Source of the DNA: JAWKWH01 sp963669455
Lineage (GTDB): Bacteria > Pseudomonadota > Alphaproteobacteria > Rhizobiales > Rhizobiaceae
NCBI GenBank assembly: GCA_963669455.1
Contig: OY770026.1
Coordinates: 62,001-126,000 of the forward strand
Direction of reading: 5' to 3'
Length of the DNA stretch: 64,000 bases
Positions 53,864-62,884 of this stretch are shown here, one piece after another. The translations under genes and the position numbers were made by a program. Numbering within the stretch: position 1 is the stretch's first letter; each line of letters opens with the position of its first letter. Below the pieces are notes generated by a model. It was not told where the DNA came from and ran no database searches. It was given only the letters and a program-made list of their open reading frames with translations.

Positions 53864-55777
53864 TTACAAGTTGCGTTCAGCCCTACCGGACGACGTGCCA
53901 AAACCCTCGATCAGAGCCTCCGTTGCCTGTACGTCGCGAAACTGGGACTGTATCTCCAGCAAATTGCGATAATTTTCCTCGGTAGGATCGTCTGCAAGCG
54001 CGGTTTCGGCAGCCTTTAACTCTCTATGTAGCGCGCGTGCTGTCCTGTGCAAGTGGAGCGCCTGCGCAAATGCTTCTCGTGCATCATCAAAGGCGGCCTC
54101 GGCTAATACCGGCCATGTACGGGTGCGCCGAACAACCGTCAGCGCACGCTCCCAGCAATCGAGAAGTCCGTGCCTGCCGATGACAGCAATGACCGCTTGC
54201 GCATCTGCCACTTCGTCATGCGCCGCCGCATCGAGAATGGCGCCATGCAAGCGCTGAAGCTCCTGATGTCCGGCGTCGAAATCCTCGATCCGGTCGAAAT
54301 GGTCCTCTATCAGGCCTGGATGATTGACAAGCGCGACGATGATTGCCGCTTCGCGCGCCGGCACAATACCGCCGGAACTCTTGACCAGCGCCGATCTGGC
54401 CAGGCTGTCGGAAACCGCAAGGCGGGTCTGCCCCTGGTTGCGGCCAGCGGAGTTTTTGTAGTTGCGGCTGCCATCGCGGGCCCGATCCGGTTTCGAGTTG
54501 AAAAACCCCTGCACCCGCTCGCGCATATTCTGCTGATAGTGACGCCGGACCGTCTCGTCCTTGATGCGGAACACAATGTCATTCAGTTTCTTTTCCAGCT
54601 CGGCCCGCCGCTCCGGCGTTTCAAAGATACCCGACACGGTTTCACGCATCCACAACAGATCGGCAAGCGGCCGTGCGTTTGAGATGACGTCTTTGAAAGC
54701 ATTGGCGCCGGACTGCCTGATCAAATCATCCGGATCGAGCCCTTCGGGCAGATGGGCAAACCGGGCTGACCGGCCCGCCTGAATGAGTGGAACAATGAGA
54801 TCGGCGCTGCGCCATGCGGCCTTCATGCCCGCCTGATCGCCATCGAAACACAGTACCGGCTCGCCGGTTACCCGCCATAAAAGCTCAATCTGGCGCTCGG
54901 TCAATGCGGTGCCAAGTGGTGCGACAGCGTTGTCGAAACCGGCCTGCGCCAGCGCGATCACGTCCATATAGCCTTCTACGGCGATAATCTGGCCGGCCTT
55001 GCGCGCCGCCTCGCGCGCCGGGCCATAATTGTAAAGCACATTGCCCTTGTGAAAGAGTTCCGTCTCAGGCGAATTTAGATATTTGGCCGGCACGTCGGGC
55101 GACAGCGCCCGCCCGCCAAAGGCTATTGCCTGACCACGCGGGTTGGTGATCGGAAACATGATCCGGTCGCGAAACCGGTCGTAGGAGACGGCGATATCCG
55201 GACCGAACACCACCAGCCCGCAAGCCTCGATTTTGTCCTTCTCGACCCCCTTGCCGGCGAGAAATTCCTTAAGCGCGTTGCGGCTGTCCGGCGAATAACC
55301 CATGCGAAACCGCGCCTGAATAGCCGAAGCAATGCCGCGCTCGCGCAGATAGGCCCGCGCCTTTGCCCCATCGGCGCTTTGCAAGCGCTCTTCGAAAAAC
55401 GCCGCAGCCAGCTCCATGACATCATAGAGCGTGGAACGTTTTTGCTCGCGGATTTCCGCTTCCCGGTCGCGCGCCGGCATAGGCACGCCGGCCATATCGG
55501 CGATGCGTTCAACGGCTTCGGGAAAAGGCAATCCGTCAAGTTCGGTTAAAAACCGGAAATGGTCTCCCGACACGCCGCAGCCGAAACAGTGATAGCGGCC
55601 TTTCTGATCTTCGCAGTGAAAGCTTGGCGTATTTTCGCCATGAAACGGACAGCAGGCCCACCAGTCGCCCCGCGACTGATTGGTTTTCTTGCGATCCCAG
55701 GTGACCCGCGATCCGATCAGCGATGATATCGGAACCCGGTCACGAATTTCGTCAAGAAAATTCTGGCTAAAGCGCAT
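53864..55777 (-). CDS. dnaG: DNA primase
   Basis: DnaG makes RNA primers for replication. The 637-residue protein has an N-terminal CHC2 zinc ribbon (CCPFHGENTPSFHC, then YHCFGC; ligands near C43, H46, C64, C67), a TOPRIM catalytic core (IAVEGYMDVIALAQAGFDNA and LCFDGDQAGMKAAWRSADL) and a C-terminal helicase-binding region. I placed the start at the ATG at 55777 (MRFSQNFLDEIRDRVPIS), preceded by GAGG; a longer frame adds 23 unlikely residues. dnaG followed by rpoD is the classic macromolecular-synthesis order. Confidence 0.97.
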   Translation of the reverse strand: MRFSQNFLDEIRDRVPISSLIGSRVTWDRKKTNQSRGDWWACCPFHGENTPSFHCEDQKGRYHCFGCGVSGDHFRFLTELDGLPFPEAVERIADMAGVPMPARDREAEIREQKRSTLYDVMELAAAFFEERLQSADGAKARAYLRERGIASAIQARFRMGYSPDSRNALKEFLAGKGVEKDKIEACGLVVFGPDIAVSYDRFRDRIMFPITNPRGQAIAFGGRALSPDVPAKYLNSPETELFHKGNVLYNYGPAREAARKAGQIIAVEGYMDVIALAQAGFDNAVAPLGTALTERQIELLWRVTGEPVLCFDGDQAGMKAAWRSADLIVPLIQAGRSARFAHLPEGLDPDDLIRQSGANAFKDVISNARPLADLLWMRETVSGIFETPERRAELEKKLNDIVFRIKDETVRRHYQQNMRERVQGFFNSKPDRARDGSRNYKNSAGRNQGQTRLAVSDSLARSALVKSSGGIVPAREAAIIVALVNHPGLIEDHFDRIEDFDAGHQELQRLHGAILDAAAHDEVADAQAVIAVIGRHGLLDCWERALTVVRRTRTWPVLAEAAFDDAREAFAQALHLHRTARALHRELKAAETALADDPTEENYRNLLEIQSQFRDVQATEALIEGFGTSSGRAERNL

Positions 55778-55859
55778 CGCTGCCTCGAAGATTTTGCACT
55801 TTTCATATAGGTCAAAGACAGTCCATTGGCGATGGCCGCCGGCCAACCGTCCCCGCTAT

Positions 55860-56699
55860 TCACGGTGGGCTTTGATCCGCCTGATCTGAGGGACCGTCCG
55901 GCGCATTGACGTCATTGCCCGCCCGATTATCGGCCCAGGTCAGCCTTTTGTAGTTGAAGTCGAACTCAAGCGTTGGTTTGATGATCTGAAAATAGGGCGA
56001 CAGGTCGAAGTCGCGCGGCGTGAACAGCGAGTGATGCCGGATGTGCAATATTTCCCGGCGCGAATAGCGCGATTTGGCTGCCGTCCGCCCCGGCGCCAGG
56101 GTCACCTCCGGCAAGATGGGATAGCGTACCGACTGGAATGCCTGCGCGATTAATGACGAACAGATGGCCCGCGTCGGATCGCCCGATCCAAACGCGATAA
56201 TGCGCCGGCGCCAGCGCACCGGTATCGGCGGGGTCGGCAGAAAATACCGCAGCATATCGAGAATGTTCTTCAGATCGTATTTCAGCCCGATCTGGGCAAT
56301 CATGAACGCGACCGCTTTTTCGCGGTCCTCCTGTGTCAGCCCTTGGGCGCGGCAGATGCGGGTGTTGTAGGTTTTGTATTTCGACAGCGGAACAGCAACG
56401 CATCCCTCACCGAGATTGACCTCGATCAGCCTTGGCCTCTTCGTACCATCCTTCGGTTTTGGCAGTGCGTCGCCGATATAAAATGCCGCATGGCTCCAGG
56501 TCGATTGCGTCAGGTATTTTATCGCGGCCGAAACCTTCTGGTTGCCTTCGACCAGCAAAATGTCTCCTGGTATGAGCGAACGGTGCAGGGTTTCTGGGTC
56601 AGAAGGCGTGTAGGGTTGATAGCCGGACGATTCGGCTTCAAGTTTACCGGCCAGAAACCGGCCGATACGATCCAGCAATGTGTCGGTTTGCTGCGTCAC
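55860..56699 (-). CDS. YiiX-like permuted papain-fold (NlpC/P60-type) protein
   Basis: The 279-residue protein has the YiiX/YebB-type permuted hydrolase layout: a His early in STWSHAAFYIGDAL and a Cys later in DPTRAICSSLIAQAF, with LIEVNLGEGCVAVPLSKY between. Members may cleave amide or ester bonds in lipids or wall fragments. The start is a GTG at 56699 (VTQQTDTLLDRIGRFL) preceded by AAAGGAAAG; the longer frame lacks a ribosome site. It has no signal peptide. It lies 82 bases upstream of dnaG on the same strand. Confidence 0.78.
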   Translation of the reverse strand: MTQQTDTLLDRIGRFLAGKLEAESSGYQPYTPSDPETLHRSLIPGDILLVEGNQKVSAAIKYLTQSTWSHAAFYIGDALPKPKDGTKRPRLIEVNLGEGCVAVPLSKYKTYNTRICRAQGLTQEDREKAVAFMIAQIGLKYDLKNILDMLRYFLPTPPIPVRWRRRIIAFGSGDPTRAICSSLIAQAFQSVRYPILPEVTLAPGRTAAKSRYSRREILHIRHHSLFTPRDFDLSPYFQIIKPTLEFDFNYKRLTWADNRAGNDVNAPDGPSDQADQSPP

Positions 56700-56824
56700 T
56701 TTCAGGCTTTCCTTTCTATTGTATATGGTCCCAATCGGCCGTAGGTGAAGGGGCGCAGTCCGGTCCAAATACCGCAATGCATATAAAAGCCTTCCGCGTT
56801 GACTGCAAAAACTTAGATGGCTAG

Positions 56825-56841
56825 TTTAGAATAATTCCAAA
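56825..56841. promoter_or_regulatory. Irr-like box (ICE motif) of mbfA
   Basis: TTTAGAATAATTCCAAA is an inverted repeat (TTTAGAAT-A-ATTCCAAA) with one mismatch. It resembles the ICE/Irr box of rhizobia (TTTAGAA...TTCTAAA) and sits 16 bases before the mbfA start, where Irr would block transcription under iron limitation. Confidence 0.6.
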
Positions 56842-56857
56842 CTGATGGATAATTCTC

Positions 56858-57841
56858 ATGTTTTCTCGCTTTTTCGGATTCGCCAGACGGCCGTTTTCAT
56901 CCCTGTCCGAACAGGAAGTTTTGGCGCTTGCCATCTCGTCGGAGGAAGACGATGCCCGCATCTACCGGGCTTATGCGGATGGCTTGCGTGACGACTTTGC
57001 GCATTCAGCGACGGTATTTGAAGAAATGGCGAAGGAGGAAGACAGCCACCGTGATCATCTGATCGAGGCGCATCGCAAGCGTTTCGGGGAAACCATTCCG
57101 CTGATCCGGCGCGAACATGTGCGCGGATATTACGAGCGAAAACCTGATTGGCTGGTTCGCCCGCTCGGCCTCGAAAAGGTGCGCGAACAGGCCGAGGCCA
57201 TGGAGGCGCAGGCGCATCGCTTTTATCTGGAGGCGGCGAAACGGGCGACCGATGCATCGACCCGCAAATTGCTCAATCAGTTGGCCGCTGCCGAAAAGTC
57301 CCATGTCTCGATGGCGCAGCGCCTGGGTTCAAAAGAACTGACGGATGAAGCCCGCGAGGAAGAAGACCAGACCGAACGCAGGCAATTCATCTTGACCTAT
57401 GTTCAACCCGGTCTGGCTGGGCTGATGGACGGGTCCGTTTCAACATTGGCGCCGATCTTTGCCGCCGCATTTGCCACCCACGATACCTGGCAGACATTCC
57501 TTGTCGGCCTTGCCGCGTCGATCGGCGCCGGCATTTCGATGGGCTTTACCGAAGTGGCTTCCGATGACGGCGTCATTTCCGGGCGCGGCTCGCCGGTCAA
57601 GCGTGGCCTGGCAACCGGTATCATGACCACGGTCGGTGGTCTTGGACATGCGCTGCCCTATCTTATTTCGGATTTCTGGACCGCGACGATCATTGCGATC
57701 ATCGTCGTGTTCATCGAATTGTGGGCGATCGTCTGGATCCAGAACCGGTGGATGGAAACGCCCTGGAGCAGAGGCATTTTTCAGGTTGTCCTGGGCGGGG
57801 CGCTGGTCTTCGCCGCCGGCATGCTGATCGGCAATGCTTAG
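56858..57841 (+). CDS. mbfA: Membrane-bound ferritin MbfA, iron exporter
   Basis: The 327-residue protein joins an N-terminal ferritin-like/rubrerythrin domain (LALAISSEEDDARIYRAYAD, FEEMAKEEDSHRDHLIEAH, AAAEKSHVSMAQRL; four-helix bundle with Glu/His ligands) to a C-terminal VIT1/CCC1-type membrane domain (YVQPGLAGLMDGSVSTLAPI, MGFTEVASDDGVISGRG). In Bradyrhizobium and Agrobacterium MbfA exports iron and protects against iron and peroxide stress under Irr control. An Irr-like box immediately upstream fits that regulation. The architecture is specific, so the call is firm. Confidence 0.92.
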   Translation: MFSRFFGFARRPFSSLSEQEVLALAISSEEDDARIYRAYADGLRDDFAHSATVFEEMAKEEDSHRDHLIEAHRKRFGETIPLIRREHVRGYYERKPDWLVRPLGLEKVREQAEAMEAQAHRFYLEAAKRATDASTRKLLNQLAAAEKSHVSMAQRLGSKELTDEAREEEDQTERRQFILTYVQPGLAGLMDGSVSTLAPIFAAAFATHDTWQTFLVGLAASIGAGISMGFTEVASDDGVISGRGSPVKRGLATGIMTTVGGLGHALPYLISDFWTATIIAIIVVFIELWAIVWIQNRWMETPWSRGIFQVVLGGALVFAAGMLIGNA

Positions 57842-57861
57842 GCGGCCGCAATTTGACTGCT

Positions 57862-58539
57862 CTAGTCGCCTGGTAGCAACTCGCAAATGAACGGGTCGTT
57901 TATCCTGTAGACATAAGGGTTTCGATTGATCACTTGTGTCGTCGGTGCTTCAGACACCGCTATTACCTGCTTGTTTGCGACGCTGTAACCTTGATAGGCT
58001 TCGACGAAGGCATCAAACAACTCCGCTTCCGTTGCAACGCACGAACCGTCTTGATCTATATCGGATTCTCCGGCATCCGGCTCAACGAGTTCTGGAAACA
58101 GTTCTTGAATCTTCTGGTCAATGCGAGAATTGACCCTAACATCGGCCTGACAGCTGATCGTCGTTACACAACTTTCTGACGTTGAAATAATGTCCCATGT
58201 CTCGCGAATTGCACGCTGGATGAGCTCGTTTGATACAACACCAGCCGAAACTTCGGAGAGCAGGTCCTGAGCAAACTCATTGCTTCTTCGCGTCCCGAGG
58301 TTGAATTGAACGAAGAGCACATCCCGATCACCAATTTCGAACAGATAATCGATCCTCGCATCGTCAATCCTAGACTGAACTGCGTATCTAATGACCGCCG
58401 GATCAATGGCATATGTCATCTGTCTCAGCAACTCGAAGGAGGCTTGGTCCTGCACGATGGTATCCACAGAACTAGTTTGAGCATTTGCGGCTACCGGAAG
58501 TGCAATAGCGGTCGCCATAACAATCTTAATTTGTTTCAT
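57862..58539 (-). CDS. Secreted protein of unknown function
   Basis: This 225-residue protein has a signal peptide (MKQIKIVMATAIALPVAANA). The mature part is mostly helical and acidic, with paired cysteines (SESCVTTISCQADV, DGSCVATEAEL, DPFICELLPGD) that may form disulfides. No family is recognised. Its base composition looks more AT-rich than its neighbours, hinting at transfer. The stop is the TAG of TAGAGC. It is convergent with mbfA. Confidence 0.6.
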   Translation of the reverse strand: MKQIKIVMATAIALPVAANAQTSSVDTIVQDQASFELLRQMTYAIDPAVIRYAVQSRIDDARIDYLFEIGDRDVLFVQFNLGTRRSNEFAQDLLSEVSAGVVSNELIQRAIRETWDIISTSESCVTTISCQADVRVNSRIDQKIQELFPELVEPDAGESDIDQDGSCVATEAELFDAFVEAYQGYSVANKQVIAVSEAPTTQVINRNPYVYRINDPFICELLPGD

Positions 58540-58791
58540 ATGATGCCATCATTTGGCTTGAGTGTTTGTTGTCGCATTTACTTTTTTGTTTATGTCAAAG
58601 ACATATTTGAGCCGATATTCCCCATGTACACTTCACCAACTATCGTATCGCCAGCGTGCACCGACAATGTTATTATACCGTTCAGGTTGTGTTCAGAAGG
58701 AATTTGTTAACTATGTTGTTCTTTCGCGACCGATACGCGCCATCTGCTTGCTGCATTGGCGCCAATCTGCGGAATAACGAGGAGAAATGCC

Positions 58792-59160
58792 ATGAAACCG
58801 ATCCGTATGACGATACTGGCTGCTCTGACGGCGGCAATCGCTATCGCGCCGCTCGCATCCGCCGAAGCCCACAAAAGGCACAAGCGTCATGGCGGTGATG
58901 TTGCCGCGGCAATTGCGCTCGGACTGCTTGCAGCCGGCGTTGCCAGCCGCACCCACCGGCACCGTCACCACTACCGCGGGAATTGCTACGGTCTTCCGCG
59001 GCTGCGCTATAACGCCTGCATGAATGGTCACTATTATGGTTGGGTGGCGCCACATTACGACCGCCATTACTGGCATCGCGGCCACCCCAACCGGCATGGC
59101 GGTTACCACTATCGCCACGGCGGCCTCCAAAACCGGCACCTTGATAAAAACGCCCGGTAA
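58792..59160 (+). CDS. Small histidine-rich secreted protein
   Basis: The 122-residue protein starts at the ATG at 58792 after GAGGAG. A signal peptide (MKPIRMTILAALTAAIAIAP, cleaved near ASAEA) is followed by a His/Arg-rich mature part (HKRHKRHGGD, RTHRHRHHYRGN, HYDRHYWHRGHPNRHGGYHY) and two cysteines (GNCYGL, NACMNG). A helical, Ala/Gly-rich segment (VAAAIALGLLAAGVA) lies between. It may bind metals or anionic polymers in the periplasm. The family is not recognised. Confidence 0.65.
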   Translation: MKPIRMTILAALTAAIAIAPLASAEAHKRHKRHGGDVAAAIALGLLAAGVASRTHRHRHHYRGNCYGLPRLRYNACMNGHYYGWVAPHYDRHYWHRGHPNRHGGYHYRHGGLQNRHLDKNAR

Positions 59161-59167
59161 CAACCTC

Positions 59168-60079
59168 TCATGACTGTCTTGCCGCGGCAAACCGCGCTGC
59201 GGCGGACAGCATGACCGCCCGCGTGCCGAAGGGTTCAAGCAGACCAACGGCCTGCTCCACCAGACCGGTGAGTTGATTGCGGGCCCATTCAGGCCCGTGC
59301 AGCGCTACCAGTGTCGCCTTTCCTGCAGCTGCATCCTTTCCGGTCGCCTTGCCCAGTTGATCGCTGTTGCTTGTCATATCGAGAATGTCATCGGCCAGCT
59401 GGAAAGCAAGGCCGATGGCGGATCCGAATTCGGCCAGGCGGTTGCGTGTTTTAGGTGGTGCTGCCGCCGCGATCGCGCCGGCCTCGCAGGCAAACTGGAT
59501 CAGCGCACCGGTCTTCATCGCCTGCAGCCGAATAATGCCCGCCTCGCCGGGCGGCTCGCTTGCCGCCTGTAAATCGAGCGTCTGGCCGCCTGCCATGCCA
59601 CCAATCCCCGAAGCGCGGGCCATGGCCGAGACGAGTGCGACCTTGGATGCATCGGGAAGATCGGTTTCCGGTGCGCTGACAATGTCGAAGGCAAGCGTGA
59701 GCAGCGCATCGCCCGCCAATATCGCGGTCGCCTCGTCAAAGGCCAGATGAACCGTTGGCTGGCCCCGCCGCAGCGCATCATCGTCCATTGCCGGCAGATC
59801 GTCATGGATCAGCGAATAGCAGTGGATGCATTCCAGCGCGGCAGCCACCCGCCATATGGCATCGCCCTCAAAGCCGCAAAGGGCCGCTGATTCAATCATC
59901 AAGAATGGCCGCAACCGCTTTCCGCCGGCGAGCACACCATGGCGCATCGCGGCCAGAAGAAAATCCGGGCGGGCGATTTCGCCTTGGCGCACCTGTCCCG
60001 ATAGTAGCTCTTCCAAGACATGTTCCAGCCGCTCGGCCGCCGCTGCCAAAACATCGATAAAGTCGGTTTGTTCAATCAT
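59168..60079 (-). CDS. ispA: Polyprenyl (farnesyl/geranylgeranyl) diphosphate synthase
   Basis: This prenyltransferase chains isopentenyl units to make farnesyl-type diphosphates for quinones, undecaprenol or hopanoids. The 303-residue call has the first Asp-rich motif HDDLPAMDDD, the GGKRLRP substrate motif (AGGKRLRPFLM) and the second Asp-rich motif LADDILDMTSNSDQLGKATG. I chose the ATG at 60079, giving MIEQTDFIDVLAA; an ATG at 60154 (MSVDRAGNRR) with AAAGG upstream is a real alternative. It is divergent from mtgA. Confidence 0.88.
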   Translation of the reverse strand: MIEQTDFIDVLAAAAERLEHVLEELLSGQVRQGEIARPDFLLAAMRHGVLAGGKRLRPFLMIESAALCGFEGDAIWRVAAALECIHCYSLIHDDLPAMDDDALRRGQPTVHLAFDEATAILAGDALLTLAFDIVSAPETDLPDASKVALVSAMARASGIGGMAGGQTLDLQAASEPPGEAGIIRLQAMKTGALIQFACEAGAIAAAAPPKTRNRLAEFGSAIGLAFQLADDILDMTSNSDQLGKATGKDAAAGKATLVALHGPEWARNQLTGLVEQAVGLLEPFGTRAVMLSAAARFAAARQS

Positions 60080-60188
60080 GTCTGGAAGATGTTCCGGAAT
60101 TGGCAATTGTTCAAGATATGGCCGCCGGTTGCCAGCGCGGTCAACGCTCATTATTGCCTTTATCATACCAAGTTTTGGAACCATTGCA

Positions 60189-60950
60189 TTGGCCCGACCA
60201 CGAACGTGCAGGAAAACCTCTCCTAAAAAGGGGAAAGCAAAGTCGCGCAGCAAGTCTGCGTCGCGCCAGCGCCGGCGTATCCCGCGGTGGCTGAAACGGG
60301 GACTTGCCGCTGCCGTCATCCTTGTCCTTTTGCCGGTTATGCTGACTGCCATCTATGCGCTTCCGTTCGTCCACCCGGTGTCCACCTTGATGGTGAAGGA
60401 TGCGGTGACGTTTACGGATTATGACCGTCGCTGGGTGTCACTTGACGATATTGCACCGGTGCTGGTCCATTCGGTTGCCATGTCAGAGGACAGCCGGTTT
60501 TGCTCCCATCACGGCATTGATTTCGATGCGCTCAACAATGTTCTGGAAGATGCGCTTGATGGCGGGCCGGTGCGCGGTGCGTCAACCATACCGATGCAGA
60601 CCGTCAAAAACCTCTATCTGTGGCAGGGCCGTTCCTATCTCAGGAAAATAATCGAAGCACCGTTGGCGCTGATGTTCGACCTTATGCTTCCCAAAAAACG
60701 TATTATGGAAATCTATCTGAATATCGCTGAATGGGGGCCTGGAATTTACGGTATCGAAGCTGCCGCGCAGCACCATTTCGGCCGCTCCGCCGCCAGGCTG
60801 ACATCAAGACAGGCGGCCTTGCTGGCGGTTTCGCTGCCCAATCCGATCGTCCGCAATCCGGCGAAGCCATCAAAAACCTTAAACCGCCTTGCCTCAATCG
60901 TGCAAAAACGTGTCCGGCAGGCATCAAGCCATATTGCCTGTTTCAAATAG
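60189..60950 (+). CDS. mtgA: Monofunctional peptidoglycan transglycosylase
   Basis: MtgA polymerises lipid II glycan strands. One N-terminal membrane helix (GLAAAVILVLLPVMLTAIYA) precedes a GT51 domain with catalytic Glu in AMSEDSRFCSHHGIDFDAL, GASTIPMQTVKNLYLW, KKRIMEIYLNIAEWGPGIYG and the closing ALLAVSLPNPIVRNPAKPS. The start is uncertain: a TTG at 60189 gives a basic N-terminus that suits a membrane anchor, and there is no good ATG nearby; an in-frame ATG at 60078 would overlap the divergent gene. The length is normal for MtgA. Confidence 0.85.
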   Translation: MARPRTCRKTSPKKGKAKSRSKSASRQRRRIPRWLKRGLAAAVILVLLPVMLTAIYALPFVHPVSTLMVKDAVTFTDYDRRWVSLDDIAPVLVHSVAMSEDSRFCSHHGIDFDALNNVLEDALDGGPVRGASTIPMQTVKNLYLWQGRSYLRKIIEAPLALMFDLMLPKKRIMEIYLNIAEWGPGIYGIEAAAQHHFGRSAARLTSRQAALLAVSLPNPIVRNPAKPSKTLNRLASIVQKRVRQASSHIACFK

Positions 60951-61116
60951 CCGGTAGAGGCATTTGAAGGCCAATGGGTGCAAAAAAGTCGCTTTCGGTG
61001 CTGGTCAAGCGGCGCCGGGCGGTGTATAGGCACGCGACTTTCATGAATTGATGGCGAATTGCAGGAACCCGCCAGCCGGGTAAGGCCGCATTCGCCGGGC
61101 AGATCGGAGCAGACCC

Positions 61117-61296
61117 ATGGCTGTACCAAAACGAAAAATATCCCCGTCGAAGCGTGGCATGCGCCGTTCGACCGACGCGTTAAAAAACCCGACCTATGTC
61201 GAAGACAAGGATTCCGGTGAATTGCGCCGTCCACACCATATTGACCTGAAAACCGGCATGTATCGCGGACGTCAGGTGCTGGAGCCCAAAGAATAG
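61117..61296 (+). CDS. rpmF: 50S ribosomal protein L32
   Basis: This 59-residue protein reads MAVPKRKISPSKRGMRRSTD at the start and ends GRQVLEPKE, a typical L32. It lacks the cysteine pairs of zinc-binding L32, so it is the zinc-free form. The ATG follows CGGAGC. It is short and easily missed, but the match is unambiguous. A strong terminator follows. Confidence 0.97.
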   Translation: MAVPKRKISPSKRGMRRSTDALKNPTYVEDKDSGELRRPHHIDLKTGMYRGRQVLEPKE

Positions 61297-61323
61297 CGGC
61301 AGAAGCCAAGGTTGCTGTATAAA

Positions 61324-61350
61324 GTCGGCGTTTTGCGCCGGCTTTTTTTT
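61324..61350 (+). terminator. Rho-independent terminator of rpmF
   Basis: The stem GTCGGCG at 61324-61330 pairs with CGCCGGC at 61336-61342 (one G-T pair), with a TTTTG loop, and is followed by eight T residues. It lies 28 bases after the rpmF stop. Confidence 0.85.
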
Positions 61351-61433
61351 GCCGGCTGCTCGGTGTGGGTACTTGACCTGATATGCGGTCATCTCATTAT
61401 GCGCTTCCGCGCATTTTTGGAGAACCGGTTTTA

Positions 61434-61835
61434 ATGTTTCACATCCCGCTTTTGATCATTCCCTTCATCCTCTACAACCTTGGAATGGCGGGTGCGTTCG
61501 GTACAGCGCCGTCCGGCCTGTGGACCAGTAAAGTATTCTCATTGGCGATGATGTCCGGCGGTGTCTGGACCATGACGCTCGCCGATCTGATGATCCTGGC
61601 GGCACTGGCGCTGCTGTTCGTCGAAATTATGAAATCAACCCGCACGTCCAGTGCGTCGGTGGTCGACCATCTGTTGTCGACATTTGTCTTCGTGGCTTTT
61701 CTGGTCGAGTTCCTGCTGGTCGAAGGGGCGGCCACATCGCTGTTCTTTGTCTTGATGGCGATTGCGCTGGTCGATGTTCTGGCCGGCTTTTCCGTCTCCA
61801 TCCGCGCGGCCGGACGGGACGTGAATTTTAATTAG
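61434..61835 (+). CDS. Small four-helix membrane protein ending at repeat A
   Basis: This 133-residue protein has four hydrophobic segments (IPLLIIPFILYNLGMAGAFG, LADLMILAALALLFVEIM, LLSTFVFVAFLVEFLLVEG, SLFFVLMAIALVDVLAGF) and no recognised domain. The ATG at 61434 follows GGAG. The last codons are AAT TTT AAT, and the TAG stop is the first three bases of repeat A's terminus, so the insertion either created the stop or replaced an original one. Function is unknown. Confidence 0.72.
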   Translation: MFHIPLLIIPFILYNLGMAGAFGTAPSGLWTSKVFSLAMMSGGVWTMTLADLMILAALALLFVEIMKSTRTSSASVVDHLLSTFVFVAFLVEFLLVEGAATSLFFVLMAIALVDVLAGFSVSIRAAGRDVNFN

Positions 61836-62142
61836 AGCGTGTCTTGCTTAAATGGGATCAGTTTGATGGAGAGGATTTTTTGCGGCAGTTAGGAAAACAC
61901 CGGAGTGCGATCAAACGATCGTGCGAGGATTTTGACGACGCTGTCCGTGAAAAAGACCTCCAAGCAGGTGAGGTTGAAGCATTGAAAGAAAACAGCAAAC
62001 CCAAATCGTTTCAGCTTGGTTCTTTGCGCCCTGGGTGTCGTCGCGCGACGCTAACGGGTGTGCACCCGCGTCGCGTCACGCTCCTAACCAGGACACAAAT
62101 TACCTGCGCTCAAACGATTCCATTTAAACAAGACGCGCTCTA
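61833..62142 (+). mobile_element. MITE-like repeat A, copy 2
   Basis: This 310-base element begins TAGAGCGTGTCTTGCTTAAA and ends AAACAAGACGCGCTCTA, an inverted pair. Its left end supplies the stop codon of the membrane protein. It matches copy 1 (49924-50375, other strand) over almost its whole length but lacks the nested repeat B. In the internal palindrome it has CGGGTGTGCACCCG where copy 1 has CGGGTACGTACCCG: an A-T pair has become G-C on both arms, so pairing is conserved. No transposase. Confidence 0.75.
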
Positions 62143-62194
62143 GAGCTTGTCCACTTGAATATTGAACCCGAAAACAGGATTGAAAGGCGCGATA

Positions 62195-62797
62195 TCAGTC
62201 GCCCATCAAATCGATCTTTTTCTGCATCGCTGCGATTTGCTGCTTTAACTCATCCAGATCGCTCTTCTGCTGCATTGGGGCGTCCGGCTCTGAAACGGGC
62301 GTCTCCTGATTTTCCTCAGTGCCGGTTTCACTGACGCCGAAGGGCGAGAACATGCTCATCGCCTGCTGAAACATTTCCATGTTGCGCCGCGTCTGCTCTT
62401 CAATCGCCTTGAATGGCTCGCCGATCGCCTGGCCACCAAGAACACTTCCCATCTGCTCTCGGATACGTTCCTGCTCACGCGAGAAAACCGCCATGGATTG
62501 CTCAAGATAGCTGGGAACGACCATCTGCATCTGATCACCATAAAAGGAGATCAACTGGCGCAGGAATGGGATCGGCAGCATGTTCTGGCCGTCCTTGTTT
62601 TCCAGCTCAAAGATGATCTGGGTTAAGACGCTATGGGTGATGTCATCACCTGTTTTGGCGTCTTCAACCACGAAATCCTCGCCCTTTTTGACCATCTCGG
62701 ACAGATCATCGAGCGTGACATAGGTACTCGTACCGGTGTTGTAGAGCCGCCGGTTGGCGTATTTCTTGATCGTTACCGGTTCTGATTTATTGGACAT
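62195..62797 (-). CDS. phaR: Polyhydroxyalkanoate synthesis repressor
   Basis: PhaR represses polyhydroxybutyrate granule (phasin) genes and binds both DNA and polymer. The 200-residue protein has the PHB-accumulation N-terminal domain (VTIKKYANRRLYNTGTSTYV, TLDDLSEMVKKGEDFVVEDA), then PFLRQLISFYGDQMQMVVP and a Glu/Met-rich C-terminal region with a predicted coiled coil (KSDLDELKQQIAAMQKKIDL). It is divergent from phaA. Confidence 0.94.
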   Translation of the reverse strand: MSNKSEPVTIKKYANRRLYNTGTSTYVTLDDLSEMVKKGEDFVVEDAKTGDDITHSVLTQIIFELENKDGQNMLPIPFLRQLISFYGDQMQMVVPSYLEQSMAVFSREQERIREQMGSVLGGQAIGEPFKAIEEQTRRNMEMFQQAMSMFSPFGVSETGTEENQETPVSEPDAPMQQKSDLDELKQQIAAMQKKIDLMGD

Positions 62798-62875
62798 GTC
62801 TCTTGCCCCAGCCTGTCATTTCGCATGTTGCGAAGAACATTAATCTGAATTCACCGCAATTTGAAAGCAATTTTG

Positions 62876-62884
62876 TGCATTGCA
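62876..62884. promoter_or_regulatory. Candidate PhaR-type dyad between phaR and phaA
   Basis: TGCATTGCA (TGC-N3-GCA) lies in the divergent spacer between phaR and phaA, and a further CTGCATTG follows near 62919. PhaR of Paracoccus is reported to bind TGC-rich dyads, so this is a reasonable but weak operator candidate. Confidence 0.3.

Noticed and set aside
59826..60188. N-terminal extension of mtgA
   Set aside because: It overlaps the polyprenyl synthase gene on the other strand, and the encoded sequence has no transglycosylase similarity before the basic stretch and membrane helix.
61844..62143. A 99-codon frame inside repeat A, also present in copy 1
   Set aside because: The copies differ mainly by amino-acid-changing substitutions, there is no ribosome site, and the frame begins and ends in the repeat termini; conservation is explained by the repeat itself.
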